From positions 173,595-237,594 of the forward strand of contig NZ_NFJL01000003.1 in the NCBI RefSeq assembly GCF_002159835.1: a stretch of 64,000 nucleotides of DNA, read 5' to 3'. The translations under genes were made by a program, and so were the position numbers. Source of the stretch: Blautia sp. An249. Lineage in GTDB: Bacteria; Bacillota; Clostridia; Lachnospirales; Lachnospiraceae. Of this stretch, positions 42,530 through 51,350 are shown piece by piece. The notes under the pieces were generated by a model that was not told the origin of the DNA, searched no databases, and saw only the letters and a program-made list of their open reading frames with translations. The stretch's first letter is position 1. Each line of letters starts with the position of its first letter.

Positions 42530-45169
42530 TCAGGCTAATTGCTCTGCTAAAACTTCTTTGGCTTTTTTCAGTGCATCCTCAATTGCAGCCGGGTTTTTCC
42601 CGCCTGCCTGAGCCATATTCGGACGTCCTCCGCCGCCTCCGCCGACAACGGCTGCGGCCGCTTTTACTACATTTCCTGCATGCGCTCCGGCTTTTACCGC
42701 TTCATCAGCAGCCATAACCAGCAGATTCACCTTTCCGTTGGCAGCAGAAGCCAGGATAATTACACCTTGGCTGACTTTCTCCTTTAACTGGTCGCCCAGT
42801 TCCCTGAGACCATTCATATCCACGTTTTCCAGTTTTGCTGCCAGGACGCTTCTTCCCTGGATTTCTTCCACCTGGCTGGAAATATCCCCCAGAGACTCTT
42901 TTGCCATCTTACTCTTCAGGGATTCATTTTCGCTTTGGAGCTGTTTGATTTCATTCTGAAGATGACGGATCTTCTCCGGAAGTTCTTCTGCCGAAGCTTT
43001 TACCTCTTTTGCTGCCCGGCGAAGAAGACCTTCCATATTTTTATAATAAGCAAGAACCCCGTTTCCTGTTAATGCTTCGATACGACGAACGCCTGCGGCT
43101 ATTCCGGATTCCGATACGATTTTAAATAACATCACATTTCCGGTGTTGGCAACATGGGTTCCTCCGCACAGCTCTTTAGAGAAATCACCCATAGAGACCA
43201 CACGCACTTCTTCTGCATACTTCTCGCCGAATAAAGCCATAGCCCCTGTCTTCTTGGCTTCTTCAATATTCATAATTTCCGTTTTTACCGGAATGGATTC
43301 CTGAATTTTTTCATTTACCAGATCTTCCACCTTCTGAAGTTCTTCCGGCGTCATAGCCTGGAAATGAGCGAAGTCAAAACGCAGTCTGTCCGGAGTAACC
43401 AGAGAACCTTTCTGTTCCACATGAGAACCCAGAACCGTCTTTAAGGCTTTCTGAAGCAGATGGGTCGCACTGTGGTTTTTCTCCGTATCTTTTCTTCCCT
43501 GCTCGTTTACCTGCAGGTTCACGCAGTCGCCGGTTTTAATCATACCGGATACCATATGTCCCACATGTCCGTATTTTCCGCCCAGCAGTTTAATCGTAGC
43601 TTCTACTTCAAAGACGCCCCCGGCAGTTTCAATCCGGCCGGTATCTCCTTCCTGTCCGCCCATAGTAGCATAAAATGGGGTTTTCTCTACAAAGATGGTT
43701 CCCTTCTGTCCGTCTGTAAGAGCGTCCACAATCTCTGTCTCTGTGGTCAGTACAGTTACTTCCGACTGGTAAGATAAGTGATCGTAGCCTGTAAATTCTG
43801 TAGTCACAGACGGATCGATCTCATCATATACGGTTGCATCAGCGCCCATGTAATTGGTTTCGCCTCTGGCTGTACGGCCTTTCTTCCTCTGCTCTTCCAT
43901 TTCCTTCTGGAATTCTTCTTCATCAATGGTATATCCCTGCTCTTCCAGAATCTCCTTTGTCAGATCCAGGGGGAATCCATAGGTGTCATAAAGTTTGAAA
44001 GCATCCGCACCTGCCATAACCGTCTTCCGGGCCTTTTTCATTTCTTCCTGCATTTCACTCAGAATACGAAGCCCCTGATCAATGGTTTTATTAAACTGGT
44101 TTTCTTCATTGGTAAGAACTTTAAAGATAAATTCCTTCTTTTCTTCTAATTCCGGATAACCGTCTCTGGAATCCTCAATTACTTTGGCGCTGAGTCTGGC
44201 AAGGAAGCTTCCCTCGATGCCCAGCAGGCGTCCATGGCGGGCTGCCCGGCGGATCAGACGGCGCAGAACATATCCCCGGCCTTCATTTGTAGGCATAATT
44301 CCGTCGGAAATCATAAAGGTGGCAGAACGGATATGATCCGTAATCAGACGGATAGAAATATCATCTGTCTCCTTTTCTCCGTAAGTCTTCTGAGCCAGCT
44401 CAGAAACCAGGTTCCGAAGGGCGCAGATGGTATCTACATCGAAGATGGAGTCCACATCCTGAACCACTACAGCCAGTCTTTCCAGGCCCATTCCGGTATC
44501 AATATTCTTTTGGTCAAGTTCTGTGTAATGTCCTTCCCCGTCATTGTCAAACTGGGTAAATACGTTGTTCCAGACTTCCATATAGCGGTCGCAGTCACAG
44601 CCTACCTGACAGTCCGGCTTGCCGCAGCCGTATTTTTCTCCCCGATCATAATAAATTTCGGAACAGGGTCCGCAGGGACCTGCCCCGTGCTCCCAGAAAT
44701 TGTCTTCTTTTCCGAAACGGTAAATACGTTCTGCCGGAATCTTCTGCTGCTTATTCCAAATCTCGAAAGCCTCTTCATCGTCCAGATAAATAGACGGATA
44801 CAGACGATCCGGATCCAGTCCGATGACTTCTGTCAGAAACTCCCAGGACCAGGCAATGGCTTCTTTCTTAAAATAATCTCCGAAAGAGAAGTTTCCCAGC
44901 ATTTCGAAAAAGGTACCGTGACGGGCTGTTTTTCCCACATTTTCAATATCACCCGTACGAATACACTTCTGGCAGGTGGTCACTCTTTTTCTGGGCGGAA
45001 TCTCAGCCCCTGTAAAATAAGGTTTCAGAGGCGCCATTCCTGAATTGATCAAAAGCAGGCTCTTATCATTGTGCGGGACAAGAGAAAAGCTTTTCATAGC
45101 CAGATGTCCCTTGCTCTCAAAAAATTCCAGGAACATTTTCCGAAGTTCATTTACTCCATATTTCTCCAA
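42530..45169 (-). CDS. alaS: Alanine--tRNA ligase
   Basis: An 879-residue class II aminoacyl-tRNA synthetase. The N-terminal VNELRKMFLEFFESKGHLAM and the LLINSGMAPLKPYFTGAEIP segment belong to the catalytic core; the editing domain shows NHSATHLLQKALKTVLG and the distal Cys/His CGGTHVANTG; the C-Ala domain ends the protein with a Gly run GGGGGGRPNMAQAGG. Translation begins at TTG (45169) with AGGAGG 8 nt upstream. It is 63 bp downstream of tyrS and could be cotranscribed with it under the T-box. Confidence 0.97.
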   Translation of the reverse strand: MEKYGVNELRKMFLEFFESKGHLAMKSFSLVPHNDKSLLLINSGMAPLKPYFTGAEIPPRKRVTTCQKCIRTGDIENVGKTARHGTFFEMLGNFSFGDYFKKEAIAWSWEFLTEVIGLDPDRLYPSIYLDDEEAFEIWNKQQKIPAERIYRFGKEDNFWEHGAGPCGPCSEIYYDRGEKYGCGKPDCQVGCDCDRYMEVWNNVFTQFDNDGEGHYTELDQKNIDTGMGLERLAVVVQDVDSIFDVDTICALRNLVSELAQKTYGEKETDDISIRLITDHIRSATFMISDGIMPTNEGRGYVLRRLIRRAARHGRLLGIEGSFLARLSAKVIEDSRDGYPELEEKKEFIFKVLTNEENQFNKTIDQGLRILSEMQEEMKKARKTVMAGADAFKLYDTYGFPLDLTKEILEEQGYTIDEEEFQKEMEEQRKKGRTARGETNYMGADATVYDEIDPSVTTEFTGYDHLSYQSEVTVLTTETEIVDALTDGQKGTIFVEKTPFYATMGGQEGDTGRIETAGGVFEVEATIKLLGGKYGHVGHMVSGMIKTGDCVNLQVNEQGRKDTEKNHSATHLLQKALKTVLGSHVEQKGSLVTPDRLRFDFAHFQAMTPEELQKVEDLVNEKIQESIPVKTEIMNIEEAKKTGAMALFGEKYAEEVRVVSMGDFSKELCGGTHVANTGNVMLFKIVSESGIAAGVRRIEALTGNGVLAYYKNMEGLLRRAAKEVKASAEELPEKIRHLQNEIKQLQSENESLKSKMAKESLGDISSQVEEIQGRSVLAAKLENVDMNGLRELGDQLKEKVSQGVIILASAANGKVNLLVMAADEAVKAGAHAGNVVKAAAAVVGGGGGGRPNMAQAGGKNPAAIEDALKKAKEVLAEQLA

Positions 45170-45232
45170 CTCTATTTCCTCCTAAACTGAAAATTCATTC
45201 TTCCACAATAATTTTTATCATAGCACAATTCA

Positions 45233-46459
45233 TTATTTCAGGCAAATTTTATGGAATTTTTTCTTTCCTCTTTTTAAGATCAGCCCTTCTTCCGGGATAT
45301 TTTCCTTTGCAACTGCATGATACACATCGGTGACCTTCTCTCCGTCAAGGGAAACGCCGCCCTGCTCGATGGCTCTTCTTCCCTCGGAACGGCTGGTCAC
45401 CAGTTTCGTTTTTACCAGCAGGGAAATTACGTCAATGGAGCCGTCCCGGAAGTCTTCCTCTTCTAATTCTGTAGTCGGCATATTGGCCGTATCTCCGTTG
45501 GCAGAAAACAGAGCCTTGGCTCCTTCCTGCGCTTTCTTCGCCTCTTCCTCTCCGTGTACCAGGGAAGTTAATTCATAAGCCAGTATCTCTTTGGCCTGAT
45601 TTAACTGGCTTCCTTCCCATTTTTCCATTTCCTCAATCTGTTCCAGAGGAAGGAAGGTAAGCATCCGCAGACATTTCAGTACGTCTGCATCTCCTACGTT
45701 TCTCCAGTACTGATAGAAATCAAAGGGGGATGTCTTATTGGGATCCAACCATACGGCTCCGGACTGAGTTTTTCCCATTTTCTTTCCTTCTGAATTTAAT
45801 AACAGGGTGATGGTCATGGCATAGGCGTCTTTGTTTAATTTTCTGCGGATTAATTCCGTTCCGCCCAGCATGTTGCTCCACTGGTCGTCGCCGCCGAACT
45901 GCATATTGCAGCCGTATTTCTGATACAGCATGTAGAAGTCGTAACTCTGCATAATCATATAGTTGAATTCCAGGAAACTTAACCCTTTTTCCATTCTCTG
46001 TTTGTAGCACTCTGCACGAAGCATATTATTCACAGAGAAACAGTGTCCCACTTCTCTTAAAAGTTCCACATAATTTAACTGCAGAAGCCATTCCGCATTA
46101 TTTACCATCAGCGCTTTTCCTTCGGAAAAATCAATAAAGCGGCTCATCTGCTCTTTAAAGCAGTCGCAGTTATGCTGAATCTCTTCCGGGGTCATCATGG
46201 AGCGCATATCGCTTCTTCCAGAAGGATCACCGATGTATCCGGTGCCTCCGCCTAAAAGGGCGATTGGCTTATTTCCTGCCATCTGTAAACGTTTCATCAG
46301 ACACAGGGCCATAAAATGTCCCACATGAAGGCTGTCCGCCGTAGGATCAAATCCAATATAAAAAGTCGCCTTTCCCGCATTTACCAGTTCCTTAATTTCT
46401 TCTTCATCCGTTACCTGAGCAATCAGGCCTCTGGCCTTTAATTCTTCCCAAACTGTCAC
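45233..46459 (-). CDS. tyrS: Tyrosine--tRNA ligase
   Basis: A 408-residue class I synthetase. The HIGH motif is [20 protein letters not shown], the specificity segment [15 protein letters not shown] follows, the KMSKS loop is [11 protein letters not shown], and a C-terminal S4 RNA-binding domain ([15 protein letters not shown]) closes the protein. It begins at a GTG (46459) with AGGAGG 8 nt upstream; an in-frame ATT/ATA stretch before it belongs to the leader. Expression should be controlled by the T-box leader. Confidence 0.96.
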   Translation of the reverse strand: MTVWEELKARGLIAQVTDEEEIKELVNAGKATFYIGFDPTADSLHVGHFMALCLMKRLQMAGNKPIALLGGGTGYIGDPSGRSDMRSMMTPEEIQHNCDCFKEQMSRFIDFSEGKALMVNNAEWLLQLNYVELLREVGHCFSVNNMLRAECYKQRMEKGLSFLEFNYMIMQSYDFYMLYQKYGCNMQFGGDDQWSNMLGGTELIRRKLNKDAYAMTITLLLNSEGKKMGKTQSGAVWLDPNKTSPFDFYQYWRNVGDADVLKCLRMLTFLPLEQIEEMEKWEGSQLNQAKEILAYELTSLVHGEEEAKKAQEGAKALFSANGDTANMPTTELEEEDFRDGSIDVISLLVKTKLVTSRSEGRRAIEQGGVSLDGEKVTDVYHAVAKENIPEEGLILKRGKKKFHKICLK

Positions 46460-46483
46460 TTTTCTTTCCTCCTGTATAATAAT

Positions 46484-46757
46484 CAAGCCCGGCTCTGTCC
46501 CTTAGGACGAGAGCCGGGCCCGTGTTACCACCTAAATTCACAAAAGGCTCGCACCTTCTGCCTTCATAAGTATCGCTTTCCAATACTTTAGCAGGATAAC
46601 GTCCGCCACTCCGTTGCAGCCTACTGGGATTTCTCTGTTCAGTGCAAAGCTCCGAGATGTATTCAGTCTAATTCTGACGCTGCGCCTCTCACCTTCCGGC
46701 TGCTCTCTTTCCGCCTTCCTTAGCTTACTGGTTCTCTTCTTCGCCTTTCTCTTATCT
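46484..46757 (-). promoter_or_regulatory. T-box leader, tyrosine-specific, controlling tyrS
   Basis: The leader of tyrS shows the conserved T-box sequence TTAGGTGGTAACACGGG (around 46518-46535) and, just after it, a 10-bp terminator stem GCCCGGCTCT/AGAGCCGGGC (46487-46496 with 46510-46519) with a T-rich tail. A UAC tyrosine codon at 46659-46661 in an unpaired-looking stretch (CTGAATACATC) is the likely specifier. Uncharged tRNA-Tyr would favour the antiterminator and allow tyrS, perhaps alaS, to be transcribed. Everything between rnhA and tyrS is this leader. Confidence 0.9.
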
Positions 46758-46764
46758 ATGGCTA

Positions 46765-46793
46765 AGTATACAAACGGCGATTTCATTTGTCAA
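46765..46793 (-). promoter_or_regulatory. Sigma-A promoter of the tyrS T-box leader
   Basis: On the minus strand, consensus TTGACA (46788-46793), a 17-bp spacer and TATACT (46765-46770). The -35 box begins three bases after the rnhA stop codon. Confidence 0.85.
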
Positions 46794-46795
46794 GC

Positions 46796-47269
46796 CTAAA
46801 TTCCCGGATCTTCCAGTAAATCTTCCCCGTCTGCAGCCCCGGTTGCGAGCTGATCGCACCGTTCATTTTCCGGATGGCCGTCATGGCCTTTTACCCAGTG
46901 AAAGGTCACCTGATGAGGAGCCTTTGCCTTCAGAAGCCGCTCCCACAGCTCCCGGTTTTTCACCGGCTGGTTTTTTCCCCGTTTCCATCCTTTCTGAATC
47001 CAGGAATCAATCCAGTGCTGATTAAAAGCGTTTACAAGATACTGGGAGTCGGAATACAGCTCCACCTGACAGGGTCTGGTCAGAGCCTCCAGGCCCACTA
47101 TGGCCGCCATCAGCTCCATGCGGTTATTCGTAGTTTTTTTATAACCCTGGCTGTATTCTCTCACATGCAGTTTTCCATTGGGGTCCGTATAATGCAGAAT
47201 GGTTCCGTATCCCCCCGGTCCGTCCGGGTTTCCCCTTGCCGCCCCGTCGGTATAAATCTTTACTAACAT
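46796..47269 (-). CDS. rnhA: Ribonuclease HI
   Basis: A 157-residue RNase H that removes RNA from RNA/DNA hybrids. Catalytic acidic residues are seen in VKIYTDGAARGNPDGPGGYG, NNRMELMAAIVGL, ELYSDSQYLVNAF and HWVKGHDGHPENERCDQLA, including the active-site His of the GHxG-type loop. GGAGG with a 6-nt spacer marks the start at 47269; an upstream extension of 25 codons has no support. It lies 10 bp downstream of the MutS-like gene and directly before the tyrS promoter. Confidence 0.95.
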   Translation of the reverse strand: MLVKIYTDGAARGNPDGPGGYGTILHYTDPNGKLHVREYSQGYKKTTNNRMELMAAIVGLEALTRPCQVELYSDSQYLVNAFNQHWIDSWIQKGWKRGKNQPVKNRELWERLLKAKAPHQVTFHWVKGHDGHPENERCDQLATGAADGEDLLEDPGI

Positions 47270-47279
47270 AATATTCCTC

Positions 47280-48968
47280 CTATGATTCTCTCCAGATTCC
47301 CGTACGTTCAAACTCCTTTGCCGATGTTTCTGCTCTTTCCACAACGGTTTTCGGATAATCCATAAGCTCCAGAAGACGGATGGCGTTTCTTGTATCCGCC
47401 CTTCCTTTCTTTAACTGATAAGAAAAGGTTACCTCTTTTTCTCCGACTTCCTCTTCAAAATGATAATTCTCATACTCTTTACTCAGGATATGGGTCAGCT
47501 CCAAATCATGGGTGGCTGCCATACAGAAGACTCCTTCTTTCTTCAGATACCTGAGGATCCCGGAAGAAGCGGCGACCCTCTCAATGGTATTGGTTCCCCT
47601 AAGCACCTCGTCTACAATGCAAAGAAGGGGCTCCCCCTTCCGGCTTTCATCCAGGATTCTTTTCAGAGACTTTATCTCTACGATAAAATAACTCTCCCCT
47701 CCCTGCAAATTATCCTTCAGAGCCATGGATGTCAGTATTTTTACATACGGCGCCTGATAATAAGAAGCCGTACAGGTGCCCAGGGTCTGAGCCAGAATGG
47801 CATTGACGGCTACCGTCTTTAAGAACGTGGATTTACCGGAAGCATTGGATCCGGTCAGCAGCACCGGGCCTTTCATATCCAGACTGTTTGCCACCGGGTT
47901 TTCAATCAGAGGATGATACAAATCCTTCATCTGAATCCCGGTCTCCTCTTTATCCAGAACAGGACTGCTCCAATAGGGAAGGAACTTGCGAAAGCAACCT
48001 ATGGCAATGGACGCATCCAGCGCTCCCATATTGTCCAGGAGGAGAAACACGGCTTTCTCCTGCTTCTGTGCTGTCCGAAGCAGGGAATTATAAACCAGAA
48101 TATCAATATGAAAGACAATCCGCAAATAATCCAGAATCGCCTGTAAGGGATTCGAATCCGTTGCGGAACTGGTCCCCAGGAAAAACGCTCTCTGAGAAAA
48201 ACTTCCGAAAGCTTTTCGTCCTTCTTTGATAGCCTCTATCCGGGTTTTTATCTGGGGCCATTCCAGAGTCTCCATCTTCTTAGCCGCCTGCAGCATTCCC
48301 ACCAGGCTGTTAAAACAGGAAAGGTAAAGTTCTATGTTCTTTCTCTCTTTCCCGGTATAATAAGTAACTACATTATAAAACATAAAGAACACCGAAGCCA
48401 GCAGCCCCGGTACCGGTGCGGCCAGCATAAAAGCCAGAGAACCTGCCAAAAGCACATCTCCGATGATATGGGGAACCGGAGAGATAAACGGCGCCTCATG
48501 GATGGTAAAAACCATATCTGCCAGAGAACCATACCGGGAGCGTCCTACTTCCAGCAGGATAAGCTGCAGCTTCTCTCTTTCCCGGGGATGAGACTGAAAA
48601 AATGTCACCAGTCTCTCCTGCTCTCTCAGCTCTTCTTCCGAAAAGCCGGGCGTTCTCATTCTGTCATACAGATAGTCGTCCCCCGGGGAAGAAACCGTAC
48701 GGTTTACCATAGCATACACTCGGTCCATATCCAGATCGTTCCAGGTAATATCATCTATCTGAAATCCTGCCCCCTGTTTCCTTTTAAAGTAATGGGAAAT
48801 CCTTTCCATTTCTCCCGGCCGGTATTCCCGCTCTGCACATGCTCCGTACTGTCTGCGCAGCATAGCCAGAAATGATTTTCTGCGTTTGCAGTTTTCCCTT
48901 ATCATCACCACAGCAATTGCCGCCAGGGCCGCCCCAATGATCCCGATTGTTGTCAGATAAACTTCCAA
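47280..48968 (-). CDS. Membrane-anchored MutS-family ATPase
   Basis: A 562-residue protein with only the C-terminal half of MutS architecture: a helical clamp-like region and the ABC-type ATPase with Walker A LLTGSNASGKSTFLKTVAVN, Walker B LLCIVDEVLRGTNT and the H-loop MAATHDLELT. It lacks the mismatch-recognition and connector domains and has a membrane helix at residues 5-23 plus a hydrophobic pair near 168-205 (GDVLLAGSLAFMLAAPVPGL). Such proteins are usually labelled MutS-family repair proteins, but the membrane segments argue against classic mismatch repair. It appears to start at TTG with AAAGGA-like upstream sequence, and it is probably cotranscribed with rnhA. Confidence 0.83.
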   Translation of the reverse strand: MEVYLTTIGIIGAALAAIAVVMIRENCKRRKSFLAMLRRQYGACAEREYRPGEMERISHYFKRKQGAGFQIDDITWNDLDMDRVYAMVNRTVSSPGDDYLYDRMRTPGFSEEELREQERLVTFFQSHPREREKLQLILLEVGRSRYGSLADMVFTIHEAPFISPVPHIIGDVLLAGSLAFMLAAPVPGLLASVFFMFYNVVTYYTGKERKNIELYLSCFNSLVGMLQAAKKMETLEWPQIKTRIEAIKEGRKAFGSFSQRAFFLGTSSATDSNPLQAILDYLRIVFHIDILVYNSLLRTAQKQEKAVFLLLDNMGALDASIAIGCFRKFLPYWSSPVLDKEETGIQMKDLYHPLIENPVANSLDMKGPVLLTGSNASGKSTFLKTVAVNAILAQTLGTCTASYYQAPYVKILTSMALKDNLQGGESYFIVEIKSLKRILDESRKGEPLLCIVDEVLRGTNTIERVAASSGILRYLKKEGVFCMAATHDLELTHILSKEYENYHFEEEVGEKEVTFSYQLKKGRADTRNAIRLLELMDYPKTVVERAETSAKEFERTGIWRES

Positions 48969-49052
48969 ATTTTCCGTCCTTTCTTTTTATCAGCCTGGAT
49001 GGAAAAAGAGCTGTCTGTTCAACAACTCTTCTCCCGTAAACGTTTATGTATT

Positions 49053-50567
49053 TTAATTGGTCACCCATTTTACAAAGAATACATGGGAATAAGCCGGATT
49101 TAATCCGCTGGGAACATACTGATAGGTTTCACAGGCATCCCAGTCCAGATTACAGGATGCGAAAGCTCCCGGAGTCATAAAGAACAGGAAATCAAAATCT
49201 TTTTTATTTCCCATATTAAATCCGGATATTTTTCTCGGTGTGCCCTGTGTCTTATAGGCGTTCATAATGGAAATTGCGTTCTGCGCCGCTTTCAGAGCGG
49301 TGCTCTTTTCTTCCCACTGTCCATTCAGGCGCCTCAGCAGCGCTCCGTCTGTCACAGGACTGTACTGGCTCTTCTGGTAAATCACGTAACGCAGGGTATC
49401 GGGATAATAGGTATCAGATGAATTCACCCGGTTTAAAATGGTCAGTGCAACTGCCGTCATTCCCACAAGTCCCTGGTCGTTGGCTTCTGCGTCCGTAATG
49501 GCTGCCAGCAGATCCGTATCGGACATACTGCCGTCAGCAATTTTGGGATGGCTTAGAAATTCCGGTTCCAGCGTATAGTATCTGCCGTTTTCATATACCC
49601 GGACGTTTCCATTGCCGTCTGTCGTATATTTATTCAGCGTGGCGACTCCGTTGGAATCAAAGGTCCAGCTCTGTCCGCTGATGGTGGCTGTTTTATTTAC
49701 ATACATTACGCCGTTAGAGCCGAAATAATATTTCTTTCCGTCTTCCTCCAGCCATCCGTGCAGCATCCGTCCGTTATTTTTCGGATCAAAGTAATAATTG
49801 TTTCCGTTTATAACCTTTCGTCCGCCGGTGAAGAGAACGCCGCTTCCCGTATCAAAATAGTAATAGTTGACTGTTGGTTTTGCAAGGCCGGTTGCCATGA
49901 TACCGTAATTTAAGGAATTCAGACTGTCGCCCGGTTTCCGGAAATACCGGAGATTGGTACCGTCAGAAATCCATCCTGTATACATGACGCCGCTTGTCTT
50001 ATTGAAATACCGCTTCTGTGTTCCCCAGTAACGCCATCCCGTATACATGGCGCCCGTCTCCGGATCAAAATACCGGTAATTTCCCGCTGCGTCTTTCACC
50101 CACTTGGTGTACATCCAGCCGGTGCTCTTGTTAAAGTAATGTTTCGCTCCGTCAATGGTTGCCCATCCTCTGGCCAGCTCGCCCCATTCTGTGGCAAAAT
50201 ACCGTTTGTCCCCTTTGGCATTGGCCCGCCATCCGGTAGCCAGAACGCCATATGTATAATCGCTGGTGGTATTTTTACTGAAATACCGGAGATTGGTACC
50301 GTCAGAAATCCATCCCGTATACATAACTCCTGTTGTCTTATTAAAATAGTACTTATAGGAAGTGTTCCCCTTTTTCAGTGTCAGCCATCCCTTATGGTAG
50401 CTTCCGTTTTTATCCACATAATAGGTTTTATTCCCCACATGCTTGAAGTATTCTGTCTTCGTGGCTGCCTGTACTTCTTTCGTATTTCCAAACGCCAGAA
50501 ATCCCACCGCTGCCAGGAATATCAGACAAAAGAGAACTCTCGTCATATGCCCGCTTCTTTTTCTCAT
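49053..50567 (-). CDS. Secreted cell wall hydrolase: choline-binding-like repeats plus SleB domain
   Basis: A 504-residue exported protein. Signal peptide RVLFCLIFLAAVGFLAFGN with cleavage near VQA-ATK, then about twelve aromatic cell-wall-binding repeats of about 20 residues (for example KYYFNKTTGVMYTGWISD and KRYFNKTSGVMYTGWISD) spanning residues 45-330, then a SleB/CwlJ-type Hydrolase_2 domain (DTDLLAAITDAEANDQGLVG, TAVALTILNRVNSSDTYYPD) whose Glu in DAEA is the likely catalytic residue. It probably cuts peptidoglycan glycan strands while bound to teichoic or similar wall polymers. Start at 50567 follows GGGAGG; a consensus promoter lies about 104 bp upstream. Confidence 0.9.
   Translation of the reverse strand: MRKRSGHMTRVLFCLIFLAAVGFLAFGNTKEVQAATKTEYFKHVGNKTYYVDKNGSYHKGWLTLKKGNTSYKYYFNKTTGVMYTGWISDGTNLRYFSKNTTSDYTYGVLATGWRANAKGDKRYFATEWGELARGWATIDGAKHYFNKSTGWMYTKWVKDAAGNYRYFDPETGAMYTGWRYWGTQKRYFNKTSGVMYTGWISDGTNLRYFRKPGDSLNSLNYGIMATGLAKPTVNYYYFDTGSGVLFTGGRKVINGNNYYFDPKNNGRMLHGWLEEDGKKYYFGSNGVMYVNKTATISGQSWTFDSNGVATLNKYTTDGNGNVRVYENGRYYTLEPEFLSHPKIADGSMSDTDLLAAITDAEANDQGLVGMTAVALTILNRVNSSDTYYPDTLRYVIYQKSQYSPVTDGALLRRLNGQWEEKSTALKAAQNAISIMNAYKTQGTPRKISGFNMGNKKDFDFLFFMTPGAFASCNLDWDACETYQYVPSGLNPAYSHVFFVKWVTN
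49941..50315. repeat. 36-bp exact direct repeat inside the hydrolase gene
   Basis: The 36 bases at 49941-49976 recur exactly at 50280-50315, 339 bp apart, and the similarity continues imperfectly for about 30 more bases. They encode the same ISDGTNLRYF segment of two cell-wall-binding repeats. Homologous exchange between them would delete or duplicate 339 bp, which is 113 codons and keeps the frame. Confidence 0.85.
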
Positions 50568-50670
50568 ACATCTTCCTCCCAATTTTCTACGGGATGTTTT
50601 CACATCCAGATACTGCTAAATGTGTCTCCTTCTTTAATTTAATTACAAAAATATTACATAATTTTAATAT

Positions 50671-50699
50671 ATTATAATAGATGGAAAAAAGCATGTCAA
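50671..50699 (-). promoter_or_regulatory. Consensus sigma-A promoter of the wall hydrolase
   Basis: On the minus strand, TTGACA (50694-50699), a 17-bp spacer and TATAAT (50671-50676), a perfect match in both boxes. The leader to the start codon is about 97 bases and AT-rich. Confidence 0.85.
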
Positions 50700-50812
50700 T
50701 GTTTTCTATACGGATTGGAGTCTCCCGAAACAAAATATTTGCTCAAAAAGATTCACCCTTTCTTTGGGGGTGACATATGATGGAGTGTAATCAAATTTTG
50801 GAGGAACTTAAC

Positions 50813-51052
50813 ATGAGTGATTTAGCGGCAACAAATTGTGGATGTGGATGTGATAACGGATGCGGATGTGACAACGGAATAGGTCTTGCCAACAACAATT
50901 CCTGCAGTTGTCTTCTGTGGATCATCCTTCTGATGTCCTGCTGCGGCGGCGACAACAGAAGCGGATTCGGATGCGGAAACGGATGTGACAATTCCTGTCT
51001 TATCCTTCTGGTACTGCTGTTCTGCTGCGGCGGATTCGGATGCGGATGCTAA
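50813..51052 (+). CDS. Cys/Gly-rich hydrophobic miniprotein
   Basis: A 79-residue protein with 16 cysteines and many glycines. It starts MSDLAATNCGCGCDNGCGCD and alternates Cys/Gly/Asn-rich segments (GFGCGNGCDNSC, CCGGFGCGC) with two very hydrophobic stretches, LLWIILLMS and LILLVLLF. GGAGG with an 8-nt spacer fixes the start at 50813, although GGGGGTGACAT before an in-frame ATG at 50777 is a possible alternative adding 12 residues. Similar proteins of Lachnospiraceae are called chorion-class high-cysteine proteins in databases, from memory; function is unknown. A spore-coat or metal-binding role is conceivable but unproven. Confidence 0.8.
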   Translation: MSDLAATNCGCGCDNGCGCDNGIGLANNNSCSCLLWIILLMSCCGGDNRSGFGCGNGCDNSCLILLVLLFCCGGFGCGC

Positions 51053-51062
51053 AATTTCTTAT

Positions 51063-51087
51063 GGGGGAATGGAAAACACATTCCCCC
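51063..51087. terminator. Terminator between convergent small genes
   Basis: GGGGGAATG (51063-51071) pairs with CATTCCCCC (51079-51087) around 7 bases and is followed on the plus strand by TCTTTTATTTTC. It ends the Cys-rich gene, and the minus-strand gene at 51092-51235 abuts it. Confidence 0.85.
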
Positions 51088-51091
51088 TCTT

Positions 51092-51235
51092 TTATTTTCT
51101 TTTTTTCTGTTCTTTTCTCTGCTGCTTTAACTCTTCCATCCGCTCTTTCCTTTTTCTTTTTCTATTTACACAATCCAAATCCAATTCATAAAAAGAATTT
51201 CCGTCGATAATCAATCTGCCCTGTTTTTGTTCCAT
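51092..51235 (-). CDS. Small basic protein of unknown function, 47 residues
   Basis: A short frame starting MEQKQGRLIIDGNSFYELDL, followed by a strongly basic, helical tail (VNRKRKRKERMEELKQQRKE then QKKRK). AAAGGA with an 8-nt spacer precedes the ATG. The fold looks like a short beta-hairpin plus a charged helix. It is not recognised as a characterised family. It is convergent with the Cys-rich gene and divergent from the 51351-51677 gene. Nucleic-acid binding is a guess from charge only. Confidence 0.65.
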   Translation of the reverse strand: MEQKQGRLIIDGNSFYELDLDCVNRKRKRKERMEELKQQRKEQKKRK

Positions 51236-51350
51236 GATTTCAATCCTTTCTCCTGATTTTTTCGTCATACCTAATCATATGTCAGACTTCTTCTTTTTGT
51301 CATATCCGAATTCCCGGGACCATAAGATGAATAAAAAAGGAACTCTGCGT

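Noticed and set aside
45170..45232. Possible separate T-box or promoter for alaS
   Set aside because: Only 63 bp are available, and no T-box sequence, hairpin or promoter boxes were seen.
49053..50567. Repeat array as a CRISPR or tandem DNA repeat
   Set aside because: The repeats are in frame, encode aromatic wall-binding units, and differ in DNA except for one 36-bp pair.
50813..51052. Precursor of a ribosomally made modified peptide
   Set aside because: No radical SAM, protease or transporter gene is next to it, and the Cys-rich segments span the entire chain rather than a core peptide.
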